Below are positions 1 through 6,465 of a stretch of 9,353 bases of DNA, one piece after another (within the stretch, counting starts at the first letter, position 1; each line of letters opens with the position of its first letter). A program made the translations under genes and the position numbers. A model generated the notes under the pieces. The model made no database searches, was not told the origin of the DNA, and worked only from the letters and a program-made list of their open reading frames with translations. Source of the DNA: Caulobacter sp. B11 (GTDB lineage: Bacteria > Pseudomonadota > Alphaproteobacteria > Caulobacterales > Caulobacteraceae); assembly GCF_002737765.1 (NCBI RefSeq), contig NZ_PEGG01000028.1, forward strand, positions 1-9,353. The letters run 5' to 3'.

Positions 1-1034
1 CGGATCGGCGCCAAGACCATGGGGCTGGTTCATCTGCGCCTCGGCCGTGTCGCTGCTGCTGGGTCTGGGCATGGTCCACCTGCTGCATCCCGGCGCCGGC
101 CTGAACCTGGCCGAGGTGACCAGTTCGGCCGCCGCCCCGGCCGCCTCGACCGAGACCTTCACCCTGCAGGGCTTCCTGATCCACCTGGTGCCGTCCTCGA
201 TCTTCGACGCCATGGCAAGAACGAGATCCTGCAGATCGTGGTCTTCAGCCTGTTCGTCGGCACGGCCGTCGCGTCGCTGGACAACAAGGCCCCGCACATC
301 CTGGAGATGGCCGAGCAGGGCGCCCAGGTGATGCTCAAGGTCACCGGCTTCGTGATGAAGCTGGCCCCGCTGGCGATCTTCTGCGCCCTGGCCTCGACCA
401 TCGCCGACCAGGGCCTGTCGATGCTGGTGGTCTATGGCAAGTTCGTGGTCGGTTTCTACCTCACCATGGGCACGCTATGGCTGCTGCTGTTCATCGCCGC
501 CTTCCTGGTGCTGGGCAGGCGGGCCGTGCCGTTGTTCGGCGCGATCCGCGAGCCGCCCTGCTGGCCTTTTCGACCGCCAGCTCGGAAGCCGCCTATCCGC
601 GCATTCTCGACGTGCTGCCCAAGCTGGGCATCCGCCGCCGCATCGTCTCGTTCGTCCTGCCGCTGGGCTATTCGTTCAACCTCGACGGCTCGATGCTCTA
701 CTGCACCTTCGCCACGGTCTTCATCCTGCAGGCTCATGGCGTGCACCTTTCGGTCCAGCAGCAGATCTTCATGCTGCTGCTGCTGATGGTCACCTCCAAG
801 GGCATCGCCGGCGTGCCGCGCGCCTCGCTGGTGGTGATCATGGCCACCCTGACCTATTTCGGCCTGCCGGAAGCCTGGATCGCCCTGGTCCTGGGCGTCG
901 ACCACCTGCTCGACATGGGGCGTAGCGCCACCAATGTGGTCGGCAATTCGGTGGCCGCCGCCGTGGTCGCCAAGTGGGAGGGCGAGCTGGATGATCCCGA
1001 GCCCGCCCCGGCTCCGGCGACCGCCAAGACCTGA
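1..1034 (+). CDS. Dicarboxylate/amino acid:cation symporter (DAACS family), 3' part, frameshifted
   Basis: This is an inner-membrane secondary transporter of the GltP/DctA type, which imports C4-dicarboxylates or acidic amino acids with protons or sodium. The left edge cuts off roughly the first 80 residues. Family signatures are clear in three frames: SSEAAYPR, then PLGYSFNLDGS (the re-entrant loop region), TSKGIAGVPRASLVV, and near the end MGRSATNVVGNS, the substrate and cation binding segment, followed by VAKWEGELD. Reading continuity needs three one-base corrections: an extra G in the G run at 21-24, a missing base near 216 (FDAMA must continue as KNEILQ), and a missing base near 554 (AIREP must continue as ALLAFSTASSEAA). 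With these the protein is uninterrupted to the TGA at 1032-1034. The C-terminus is an Ala/Pro-rich tail. The indels look like sequence errors because everything on both sides is conserved. Substrate cannot be decided. The family call is firm. Confidence 0.88.
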
Positions 1035-1093
1035 TCCTCGACTGGTTGACTCGGCGAAGGAGAGGACCAATCTCTTCCGTCGAGGGACCTTTC

Positions 1094-1117
1094 GCGCGCC
1101 GGCGGTTCGCCGCGCGC
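1094..1117. other. GC-rich hairpin between symporter and DUF6491 gene
   Basis: Arms 1094-1104 and 1108-1117 pair over 10 bp with a single bulged C around a GTT loop. It lies 60 bases after the symporter stop and ends 21 bases before the next start codon. No T run follows, so it is either a weak transcription stop for the symporter or a structured leader of the next gene. The rest of the 104-base gap shows only a GACTC site at 1048-1052. Confidence 0.4.
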
Positions 1118-1138
1118 CGCCTGTCTGAGGAATGCGCC

Positions 1139-1549
1139 ATGGCCAAGTCTCTGCCCTTGCTCGCCGCCGGCCTGTTGACCGCCGCCGCCATCGCGGCCCC
1201 GGCCCTGGCTCTGGATCCCGCCACCAAGGCGCCGATCCGCCGGGACTGTTTCAACCTGTCCGACTGGAACGGCTGGAGCGCGCCCGACAAGAACACCGTC
1301 CTGCTGCGGGTGCGCCATCGCGATGTCTACCGCCTCGACCTGGCCTATGGCTCAAACCAGCTGACTTCGCCCAGTTCGCATCTGGTCTCCGTCGCGCGGG
1401 GCGCCAATCGGGTCTGCCAGCCCCTCGATCTGGACCTGCGCGTCGCCGACTCCTTTGACCCGCTCGGCGGCGTGCCGATCCGGGCCCGCACCATCACCAA
1501 GTTGACCGCCGAGGAAATCGCGGCGCTCCCGAAGAAGCACCGGCCGTAA
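1139..1549 (+). CDS. Small secreted protein, DUF6491-like
   Basis: This predicted 136-residue protein has a signal peptide: a lysine at position 3, a hydrophobic Leu/Ala core at about 5-20, and a cleavage site after APALA (residue 24). The mature part is about 112 residues with two cysteines, C37 and C93, which could form a periplasmic disulfide. The pattern CFNLSDWNGW, then D-N-T-V-L-L, a Tyr-containing strand, and a second Cys late in the domain resembles the uncharacterised DUF6491 family, common in Caulobacterales and relatives. The function of that family is unknown. I chose the ATG at 1139 because TGAGGA (1125-1130) sits 8 bases ahead and the signal peptide begins there. An in-frame upstream start at 1046 would add a charged Arg-rich stretch with no signal-peptide character. 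It ends three bases from the convergent panE stop. Confidence 0.7.
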   Translation: MAKSLPLLAAGLLTAAAIAAPALALDPATKAPIRRDCFNLSDWNGWSAPDKNTVLLRVRHRDVYRLDLAYGSNQLTSPSSHLVSVARGANRVCQPLDLDLRVADSFDPLGGVPIRARTITKLTAEEIAALPKKHRP

Positions 1550-1552
1550 AAC

Positions 1553-2425
1553 TCAGCCCGCCGCCGCCTGGATCAGCGCCACGACCATGGCGTTGGCCGG
1601 GGTGGGGATGTTGTGCTTCGCGCCGAGGCGGACGATCACACCGTTGCGGGCGTCCAGCTCCATCGGCCGGCCCGCCAGGCGGTCGGCGTGCAGCGAATTG
1701 ACGCCGTCGGGGTCGGCGGCGCGATAGCCGGCGATCACCGCCTCAGGCAGGTCGTCGGGCAGGTCCGCGCCCTCTGCCCGACCCACCGCCACGCATTCAG
1801 CCACCAGGGCCCGCATCACCGCCGCCACGCCCTCGTCCCGGGCGACGCCGGCGGGCTTCAGCACCAGGGCGTTGACGGCTCCGGCGCAGTTGAGCGCCAG
1901 CTTGGTCCAGGCCTGGGTCTTGAAGTCGGGCGTGGTCGAGACCGCGATGGGCGTGTGGGCGAACAGGGCGACGAAATCGCGGCCGGCGGCGTCGTCCGGA
2001 ACCCGGATCCAGCCGTCGCGGCGCTGTAGCATGCGCCCGGGCGCGCGACGCTCGGCCGGGATGTCGACCACCGCCGGGACCAGGCGCTCGGCCGGCAGAC
2101 GGTCGCCGAAGGGCGTCAGGTGCTCGACGCCGTTGCGCAACACCGCCAGCCGGGTCCCCGGCCCGACCAATGCGTCCAGCCAACCCTCGGCCGAGGCGGT
2201 GTCATAGGTCTTGGTGGCGATCAGCACCCAATCGACGGGGCGGGCCTGGTCCGGATCGGTCAGCACCGTGGGGCTGGCCTTGATCAGGCCGCCCGGGGTC
2301 TCGACCTCCAGTCCCTCGAATCGGGTGCGGGCGCAGACCGTCACCGACAGCGCCGGGTTCTGGGCCAGCCAGGCGGCGACGGTTCCGCCGACCGCCCCCG
2401 GTCCGATCACGGCGATGCTGGTCAT
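1553..2425 (-). CDS. panE: 2-dehydropantoate 2-reductase family protein (ketopantoate reductase)
   Basis: This 290-residue, probably cytosolic oxidoreductase belongs to the family that reduces 2-dehydropantoate to (R)-pantoate with NADPH on the way to pantothenate and CoA. The N-terminus is a Rossmann fold with GPGAVG at residues 8-13. The residues expected from E. coli PanE are in place: K72 in ATKTYD, N98 in RNG, K175 and N179 in WTKLALN (E. coli K176/N180), and E256 in GRPMELD. The C-terminal helix-rich domain ends with the usual IPTPAN segment. Length matches the family (about 290-310). GGAG lies about 8 bases before the ATG. The gene stands alone: convergent with the DUF6491-like gene, and preceded by a hairpin-rich gap after nrdB. 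Many genomes carry several paralogues of this fold acting on other 2-keto acids, so pantoate specificity is inferred; the retained active-site set supports it. Confidence 0.8.
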   Translation of the reverse strand: MTSIAVIGPGAVGGTVAAWLAQNPALSVTVCARTRFEGLEVETPGGLIKASPTVLTDPDQARPVDWVLIATKTYDTASAEGWLDALVGPGTRLAVLRNGVEHLTPFGDRLPAERLVPAVVDIPAERRAPGRMLQRRDGWIRVPDDAAGRDFVALFAHTPIAVSTTPDFKTQAWTKLALNCAGAVNALVLKPAGVARDEGVAAVMRALVAECVAVGRAEGADLPDDLPEAVIAGYRAADPDGVNSLHADRLAGRPMELDARNGVIVRLGAKHNIPTPANAMVVALIQAAAG

Positions 2426-2449
2426 GGAGGGGCTCCGCTCAAACCAAGG

Positions 2450-2470
2450 CCCTCTCCCGGTGGAAGAGGG
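2450..2470. repeat. Small hairpin in the panE-nrdB gap
   Basis: CCCTCT (2450-2455) pairs with AGAGGG (2465-2470) around a nine-base loop. It lies 24 bases upstream of the panE start. It resembles the short CCCTCTCCC-type intergenic palindromes common in GC-rich alphaproteobacteria. A role in panE expression is possible but not shown. Confidence 0.35.
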
Positions 2471-2496
2471 CGATCCCCCGGCTGGGCGGGGTCGTG

Positions 2497-2540
2497 TGAG
2501 GGGTCGCGCGGCCGGATTTGAACCGGCCGCCGACCCCTCA
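2497..2540 (-). terminator. Strong hairpin downstream of nrdB, probable transcription stop or dispersed palindrome
   Basis: TGAGGGGTCG plus GCGGCCGG (2497-2515, with one bulged C at 2507) pairs with 2523-2540 to give an 18-bp stem around a seven-base loop. It lies about 50 bases beyond the nrdB stop codon. A second, smaller palindrome (TCTCCC...GGGGAGA, 2564-2580) lies between it and the stop. Neither has a T run on the minus strand, so termination is inferred from stem strength and position. Both may be parts of one intergenic repeat filling the 163-base gap. Confidence 0.5.
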
Positions 2541-2588
2541 TCGCTCAGCCCGCGGCTGGCGGGTCTCCCGCGCGGGGAGACGGCTAGA

Positions 2589-3629
2589 TCATTGCGCCGG
2601 CAGGGACGGGTCGGTGCGCTTGGCCATCATCTGATCGAAGCTGGACCACACGCCCTCGCCGCCATGCCACTGGCCCTTGGTCGCGGCCTTGGAATATTCG
2701 GTCGAGCGGGCCTCGAAGAAGTTGGCGTGCTCGACGCCGCTGAGCAGGCTTTGCAGCCAGGGCAGCGGGTTTTCCTTGATGCCGTAGACTTCCGGCAGGT
2801 GCAGCTGGCGCAGGCGCCAGTCGGCGATGAAGCGGATATATTGCTTGATGTCTTCGGGGGTCATGCCCTGGATCTCGCCGGCCTCGAAGGCCAGGTCGAT
2901 GAAGTTGTCCTCCATGCCGACCACGGTCTTGCAGCAGTCGACGATGTCGTCGGCCACGGACTTGGTCACGCAACCGGTCTCGGCGTTGAAGGCGTGGTAG
3001 AGCTTGACGATGCCTTCGCAGTGCAGGCTCTCGTCGCGGATCGACCACGAGACGATCTGGCCCATGCCCTTCATCTTGTTGAAGCGCGGGAAGTTCATCA
3101 GCATCGCGAAGCTGGCGAACAGCTGCAGACCCTCGGTGAAGCCGCCGAACATGGCCAGGGTGCGGGCGATGTCGGCATTGGTCTCGACGCCGAACTTCTG
3201 CATGAAGTCGTGCTTGTCGCGCATGGCCTGGTATTCCATGAACGCGCCGAATTCGCTCTCCGGCATGCCGATGGTTTCCAGCAGCAGCGCATAGGCCGCG
3301 ATATGGATGGTCTCCATATTGGCGAAGGACGACAGCATCATCTTCACTTCGGTCGGTTTGAACACCCGGCCGTAGCGTTCCATGTAGTTGTCGGCGACCT
3401 CGATATCGCTCTGGGTGAAGAAGCGGAAAATCTGCGTCAGCAGATTGCGCTCCTTGTCGTTGAGCTTGACGGCCCAGTCCTTGAGGTCCTCGCCCAGCGG
3501 CACCTCTTCGGGCATCCAGTGGACCTGCTGCTGCTTCTTCCAGAAGTCATAGGCCCAGGGATAGCGGAAGGGCTTGTAGGCGCCGGAAGGGGTCAGGAGG
3601 CCGGGCCGGGTGATGAGCTTGGACGACAT
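2589..3629 (-). CDS. nrdB: Ribonucleoside-diphosphate reductase, class I beta subunit
   Basis: This is the small (R2) subunit, which holds the diiron centre and tyrosyl radical used by NrdA to reduce ribonucleotides to deoxyribonucleotides. It has 346 residues. The ligand set is complete by comparison with E. coli R2: D75 (in QSDIEV), E106 and H109 (in METIHIAAY), E166 (in EGLQLF), and E200 and H203 (in RDESLH). The radical tyrosine is Y113, so this is a tyrosyl-radical type, not an R2c Phe variant. Spacing between the first two and the last two ligand groups matches E. coli, while the middle is about 29 residues shorter. GGAG lies six bases before the ATG. nrdA is not adjacent on either side, so the gene appears to be its own unit, with an elaborate upstream control region (3650-3758). 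The C-terminal tail, which normally docks to NrdA, ends DPSLPAQ. Confidence 0.95.
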   Translation of the reverse strand: MSSKLITRPGLLTPSGAYKPFRYPWAYDFWKKQQQVHWMPEEVPLGEDLKDWAVKLNDKERNLLTQIFRFFTQSDIEVADNYMERYGRVFKPTEVKMMLSSFANMETIHIAAYALLLETIGMPESEFGAFMEYQAMRDKHDFMQKFGVETNADIARTLAMFGGFTEGLQLFASFAMLMNFPRFNKMKGMGQIVSWSIRDESLHCEGIVKLYHAFNAETGCVTKSVADDIVDCCKTVVGMEDNFIDLAFEAGEIQGMTPEDIKQYIRFIADWRLRQLHLPEVYGIKENPLPWLQSLLSGVEHANFFEARSTEYSKAATKGQWHGGEGVWSSFDQMMAKRTDPSLPAQ

Positions 3630-3696
3630 GGAAGGCTCCGGACGGACACGAATCGAGCAGAATGATTAAGCGGTCATTCACCCTACCAAAGACGCC

Positions 3697-3741
3697 GCAT
3701 TCATCTAGTGGTCGCGGTGTCGCAGACCACAACATGTTGTG
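3697..3741 (-). promoter_or_regulatory. Probable NrdR box pair overlapping the nrdB promoter
   Basis: CACAACATGTTGTG at 3728-3741 is a perfect 14-base palindrome fitting the NrdR box pattern (CACWANATNTWGTG). At 3697-3710 a second site has one half (ATCTAGTG) matching exactly and the other half degenerate. Their centres are 31 bp apart, the three-helical-turn spacing known for paired NrdR boxes, where NrdR represses ribonucleotide reductase genes when dATP is high. On the minus strand TTGTGG (3727-3732) and CTAGAT (3703-3708), 18 bp apart, make a plausible -35/-10 pair lying inside the two boxes. Transcription would then start near 3696 with a leader of about 67 bases, containing a GANTC site at 3650-3654. 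Confidence 0.7.
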
Positions 3742-3749
3742 AGCGCCTG

Positions 3750-3758
3750 TGTGGATAA
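3750..3758 (-). promoter_or_regulatory. Perfect DnaA box upstream of nrdB
   Basis: On the minus strand this reads TTATCCACA, the consensus high-affinity DnaA site. It lies just upstream of the NrdR-type palindrome. The adjacent 10-base tandem repeat (GGATAAGCCG at 3753-3762 and 3763-3772) supplies a second, degenerate DnaA-like site. DnaA is known to control nrd genes in E. coli and nucleotide-synthesis genes in Caulobacter, so a link between nrdB transcription and replication initiation is a reasonable inference. Confidence 0.55.
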
Positions 3759-3793
3759 GCCGGGATAAGCCGGTGAACGAGGCCTCGCGCGGC

Positions 3794-3836
3794 CCGGCGG
3801 GGCAAGGGGTGCGGCCCGCGGGGTTCGCCCCGCCGG
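3794..3836. repeat. Inverted repeat in the nrdB-cytochrome gap
   Basis: CCGGCGGGGC (3794-3803) pairs perfectly with GCCCCGCCGG (3827-3836) across a 23-base GC-rich spacer. It lies between the nrdB control region and the cytochrome c terminator. It may reinforce that terminator or be a dispersed palindrome. Nothing else is seen in this part of the gap. Confidence 0.4.
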
Positions 3837-3841
3837 CAAAG

Positions 3842-3870
3842 AAAAAGGCCGCGGAGCGAACCCCGCGGCC
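3842..3870 (-). terminator. Intrinsic terminator of the cytochrome c gene
   Basis: Read on the minus strand, GGCCGCGG pairs perfectly with CCGCGGCC (3863-3870 with 3847-3854) around an eight-base loop, followed directly by TTTTT (3846-3842). It sits 25 bases past the cytochrome stop codon. This is a textbook Rho-independent terminator. Confidence 0.85.
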
Positions 3871-3895
3871 TCATTCGTCTTCCCTTGGGAGGCGC

Positions 3896-4555
3896 CTACT
3901 GGGCGCCGACCTTGGCCGGGACCTCGGTGGCGGCCGCGGCGGGCGCGGCGGCCGCCTGGCCGGCTTCCGCGGCGGGCGCGCCGGCTTCGGCCGGAGCGGC
4001 CTCGGCGGGCTTGGGCGGCGGCACGGCCAGGGTCGACCCCAGGCTGTGCATATAGGCGATCATCGCGACGCGATCTTCCTGCTTCTTGAGGCCGACAAAG
4101 CCCATCTTGGTGCCCGAGATGTACTTGCCCGGCGCGGCGAGGAAGGCGTCGACATGTTCATAGTCCCAGACCGGCGTCTTGCCGCCGAACTCGGTCATGG
4201 CCGGCGAATAGGCGAAGCCGGCGTGCGCGCCGGGCTTCTTGCCCAGGGTGCCGTAAAGGTTCGGGCCGGTGCCGTTGGGGCCGCCCGGATCGAAGTTGTG
4301 GCAAGAGGCGCACTTGGCGGCGACGGCCTTGCCCGCTTCGATATTGGCCGGCAGGAGCAGGACGCTGCCCCAGTCGGGCGCCGCGACAACGGCCGGGCCG
4401 CCTTCGCCGGCGGTTTCCTCGACAGCGATCGCGTAGCCCGGCTTCTCGATTTCGTGGTCGGCGAAAACGATGCCGGATGCTTCCCGCAAACCGAAGATGA
4501 TCAGGCCGGTCAGCAGCACGCCGCCAGCGATCTTATTGAACGTCAGGTCGCTCAT
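3896..4555 (-). CDS. cycM: Membrane-anchored class I cytochrome c (CycM-like, c552 type)
   Basis: This 219-residue protein has an uncleaved N-terminal signal anchor (FNKIAGGVLLTGLIIFGL, about residues 6-23), typical of CycM-type cytochromes that carry electrons from the bc1 complex to a terminal oxidase at the periplasmic face of the inner membrane. The single haem attachment site is CASCH at 82-86, with M151 (in GTKMGF) as the likely sixth ligand. The domain ends near residue 174 with the usual helix MIAYMHSLG. KPGYAIAVEE just after the anchor is also characteristic of the CycM group. After the haem domain comes an unusual tail of about 45 residues made mostly of Ala, Pro and Glu, without predicted fold. 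AAGG lies a few bases before the ATG. The gene is divergent from kdsB across a 150-base gap and ends in a clear terminator, so it is monocistronic. Confidence 0.88.
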   Translation of the reverse strand: MSDLTFNKIAGGVLLTGLIIFGLREASGIVFADHEIEKPGYAIAVEETAGEGGPAVVAAPDWGSVLLLPANIEAGKAVAAKCASCHNFDPGGPNGTGPNLYGTLGKKPGAHAGFAYSPAMTEFGGKTPVWDYEHVDAFLAAPGKYISGTKMGFVGLKKQEDRVAMIAYMHSLGSTLAVPPPKPAEAAPAEAGAPAAEAGQAAAAPAAAATEVPAKVGAQ

Positions 4556-4636
4556 TTCAGCCTTGTCAGCCCCTAGGAGGACCGTCCAAAGGCGGGCCTC
4601 GACTCCGCGGCGGGGATTCCCCCGGCGCGCTCCATG

Positions 4637-4665
4637 TTGCGCTCGCGTCTCTTACACGCTACCGC
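4637..4665 (+). promoter_or_regulatory. Candidate promoter of kdsB-pheA
   Basis: TTGCGC (4637-4642) and GCTACCGC (4658-4665), 15 bases apart, resemble the Caulobacter housekeeping promoter pattern TTGaCgS then GCTANAWC. The surrounding leader contains four GANTC sites, at 4601, 4615, 4701 and 4708 (the last over the start codon). The match is partial, so this is tentative. Confidence 0.35.
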
Positions 4666-4705
4666 CCGAGGCGCAACTGGGCAGCTTGCCGTTTCGCGAG
4701 GAGTC

Positions 4706-5446
4706 ATGAATCCTATCGTCCTGATCCCCGCCCGGATGGCCGCCACGCGCCTTCCCAACAAGCCGCTGGCCGACATCGGCGGCGTGCCGATGATTGTCCG
4801 CGTTCTGCGCCAGGCGCAGCTGGCCGGCGTCGGCCCCGTGGCCGTGGCGGCGGGCGATCCCGAGATCGTCGAGGCGGTGCGGGCGGCCGGCGGCCTGGCC
4901 GTGCTGACCGACCCCAGCCTGCCCTCCGGCTCTGACCGCATCCTGGCGGCCCTCGAGGTTCTGGACCCCGAGGGCGAGCACGACGTGGTCATCAACCTGC
5001 AGGGCGACATGCCCTTCGTCGATCCCGACGTGGTCCGCCGGCTGGTCGCCCTGTTCGCTGACAACCCGGGCCTGCGGATGGCGACGATCGTCGCGCCGGA
5101 GGCCTCGCCCGCCGACCGCGCCAATCCCGACGTGGTCAAGGCGGTGATGTCCCTGGCCCGTGACGCCGATTTTGGCCGGGCGCTCTATTTCACCCGCTCC
5201 ACCCTCTATGGCGAAGGCCCGATCTGGCGGCACATCGGCATCTATGGCTATCGCCGCGACGCGCTGGAACAGTTCGTCGCCGCCGCGCCGCCGACGCCGC
5301 TGGAGATCCGGGAAAAGCTCGAACAGCTCCGCGCCCTGGAACTGGGCGTCGAGATCTGGGCCGCGGTCGTCGCCGACGCCCCGATCAGCGTCGACAATCC
5401 TTCCGACCTCGAAGCGGCCCGCGACCAGGCCCGAAAGTCAGCATGA
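4706..5446 (+). CDS. kdsB: 3-deoxy-manno-octulosonate cytidylyltransferase (CMP-Kdo synthetase)
   Basis: This cytosolic enzyme activates Kdo with CTP to CMP-Kdo for the inner core of lipopolysaccharide. It has 246 residues, the usual family length. The nucleotide-binding N-terminus reads IPARMAATRLPNKPL (7-21), followed by SGSDRI, NLQGDMPFVDP (97-107, with the metal-binding Asp at 101), HIGIYGYR (176-183) and SVDNPSDLE near the C-terminus. The ATG at 4706 is chosen because CGAGGAG lies immediately upstream and the protein then begins MNPIVLIPAR like other KdsB proteins. An in-frame ATG at 4634 would add 24 unsupported residues. The stop overlaps the pheA start as ATGA, which implies cotranscription and translational coupling. 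QGDMP replaces the E. coli-type QGDEP; variation at this position is common in alphaproteobacteria. Confidence 0.94.
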   Translation: MNPIVLIPARMAATRLPNKPLADIGGVPMIVRVLRQAQLAGVGPVAVAAGDPEIVEAVRAAGGLAVLTDPSLPSGSDRILAALEVLDPEGEHDVVINLQGDMPFVDPDVVRRLVALFADNPGLRMATIVAPEASPADRANPDVVKAVMSLARDADFGRALYFTRSTLYGEGPIWRHIGIYGYRRDALEQFVAAAPPTPLEIREKLEQLRALELGVEIWAAVVADAPISVDNPSDLEAARDQARKSA

Positions 5447-6286
5447 GCACCCTCAAGAAGATCGCCTTCCAGGGCGAGCCCGGCGCCAACAGCCATGAGG
5501 CCTGCCGCACCTATTTCCCAGACTATGAGGCCGTGCCCTGCCCGACCTTCGAGGAGGCGTTCGAGGCCATCAAGACCGGGGCCTGCCAGCTGGGCATGAT
5601 CCCGATCGAGAACTCGATCGCCGGCCGGGTCGCCGACGTCCACCACCTGCTGCCCTCGTCGGGCCTGCGGATCATCGGCGAGCGTTTCAAGCCGATCCGC
5701 TTCCAGCTGATGCCAACAAGGGCGTGACGCTCGACCAGGTGAAGATCGCCATGTCGATGCCGATCGCGCTCAGCCAGTGCCGCCACAGCCTCAAGAAGCT
5801 GGGCCTGGCCCATGAGAGCGCCGGCGACACGGCGGGCGCCGCCAAGGCCCTGGCCCTCAAGCCCGACCCGACCCGCGCCGCCGTCGCCCCGGCCCTGGCC
5901 GCCGAGATCTATGGCCTCGACATCCTGGCCCGCGACATCGAGGACGCCCGCAACAACACCACCCGCTTCCTGGTGATGACCGCCGCCGACACCCCGGCCC
6001 CGGCCTTCACCACCGCTGCGTGACCAGCTTCATGTTCCGCGTCCGCAACCTGCCGGCCGCGCTCTACAAGGCCATGGGCGGCTTCGCGACCAACGGCGTC
6101 AACATGACCAAGCTGGAAAGCTACATGGAGAACGGGGCCTTCACGGCGACCTTCTTCTACGCCGAGGTCGACGGCCGACCCGAGGACCGCAACCTGGCCC
6201 TGGCCTTTGATGAGCTGAAGTTCTTCTCCGAGCAGTTCGAGGTGCTGGGGGTCTATCCGGCGGATCCGTTCCGGGATCGGGTTTAG
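5443..6286 (+). CDS. pheA: Prephenate dehydratase with C-terminal ACT domain, frameshifted
   Basis: This is the monofunctional enzyme converting prephenate to phenylpyruvate for phenylalanine synthesis; there is no chorismate mutase domain at the N-terminus. Corrected length is about 280 residues. The catalytic domain starts with IAFQGEPGANSHEA, contains IPIENSIAGRV and SMPIALSQCRHSL, and ends with NNTTRFLV (5952 onward), which holds the conserved Thr-Arg-Phe catalytic motif. A regulatory ACT domain follows (FRVRNLPAALYKAM, then NMTKLESYMENG). Two single-base deletions break the frame: near 5712 (QLM should continue ANKGVTLDQV) and near 6019 (TTAA should continue VTSFMFRV). Sequence on both sides is highly conserved, so error is likelier than decay. 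The ACT loop has LESYM where many PheA proteins have the Phe-binding ESRP. It is translationally coupled to kdsB by ATGA. Confidence 0.92.
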
Positions 6287-6290
6287 GGGT

Positions 6291-6335
6291 GGAGGGGGCG
6301 TCAGCTCCCGCCGAGCTCCGTCCCTCGCCCCCTCC
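6291..6335 (+). terminator. Hairpin just after pheA, possible transcription stop
   Basis: GGAGGGGGCG (6291-6300) pairs perfectly with CGCCCCCTCC (6326-6335), and an inner stem AGCTC/GAGCT (6303-6307, 6313-6317) sits in the loop. It starts five bases after the pheA stop codon. There is no T run, so it is either a weak or Rho-assisted terminator or part of the adjoining repeat. Confidence 0.45.
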
Positions 6336-6340
6336 GTCAC

Positions 6341-6385
6341 GATGCGTATTCGCATCGCGCCACCTCCCCCGCCTTGCGGGGGAGG
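6341..6385. repeat. Two perfect hairpins (CCTCCCCC-type intergenic palindrome)
   Basis: GATGCG/CGCATC (6341-6346, 6351-6356) forms a tight hairpin with a four-base loop. CCTCCCCCGC/GCGGGGGAGG (6363-6372, 6376-6385) forms a perfect 10-bp stem with a three-base loop. The second shares its core with the hairpin at 7063-7082, which suggests members of one dispersed repeat family. Together with the preceding hairpin they fill most of the 179-base gap before the MAPEG gene. Confidence 0.6.
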
Positions 6386-6465
6386 AATACCCTCCCCCAC
6401 GTCAAGCTTCGCAATTGGCGCGAACGGCGCCTAAATCCCCGGATCAAGATCCTGGGAGGGACGAA

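Noticed and set aside
1..1034. Symporter as a true pseudogene
   Set aside because: Three indels would normally go with relaxed conservation, but all signature segments are intact, and similar indels occur in dnaX and pheA. Error is the simpler explanation.
2211..3665. A 484-residue open frame on the plus strand antisense to nrdB and the start of panE
   Set aside because: It is a shadow frame caused by high GC in third positions. nrdB on the other strand has a complete ligand set, a ribosome site and conserved sequence, while the antisense product has no recognisable domain and is His/Asp/Leu-rich in the typical antisense way.
3750..3772. Replication origin or iteron array suggested by a DnaA box and a tandem 10-mer
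   Set aside because: There is only one perfect DnaA box and two copies of a 10-mer, no AT-rich unwinding region, and the site fits nrdB regulation better.
3749..4576. A 275-residue Gly/Arg-rich frame antisense to the cytochrome c gene
   Set aside because: It runs through the cytochrome terminator and the DnaA box region and mirrors a gene with a clear haem motif.
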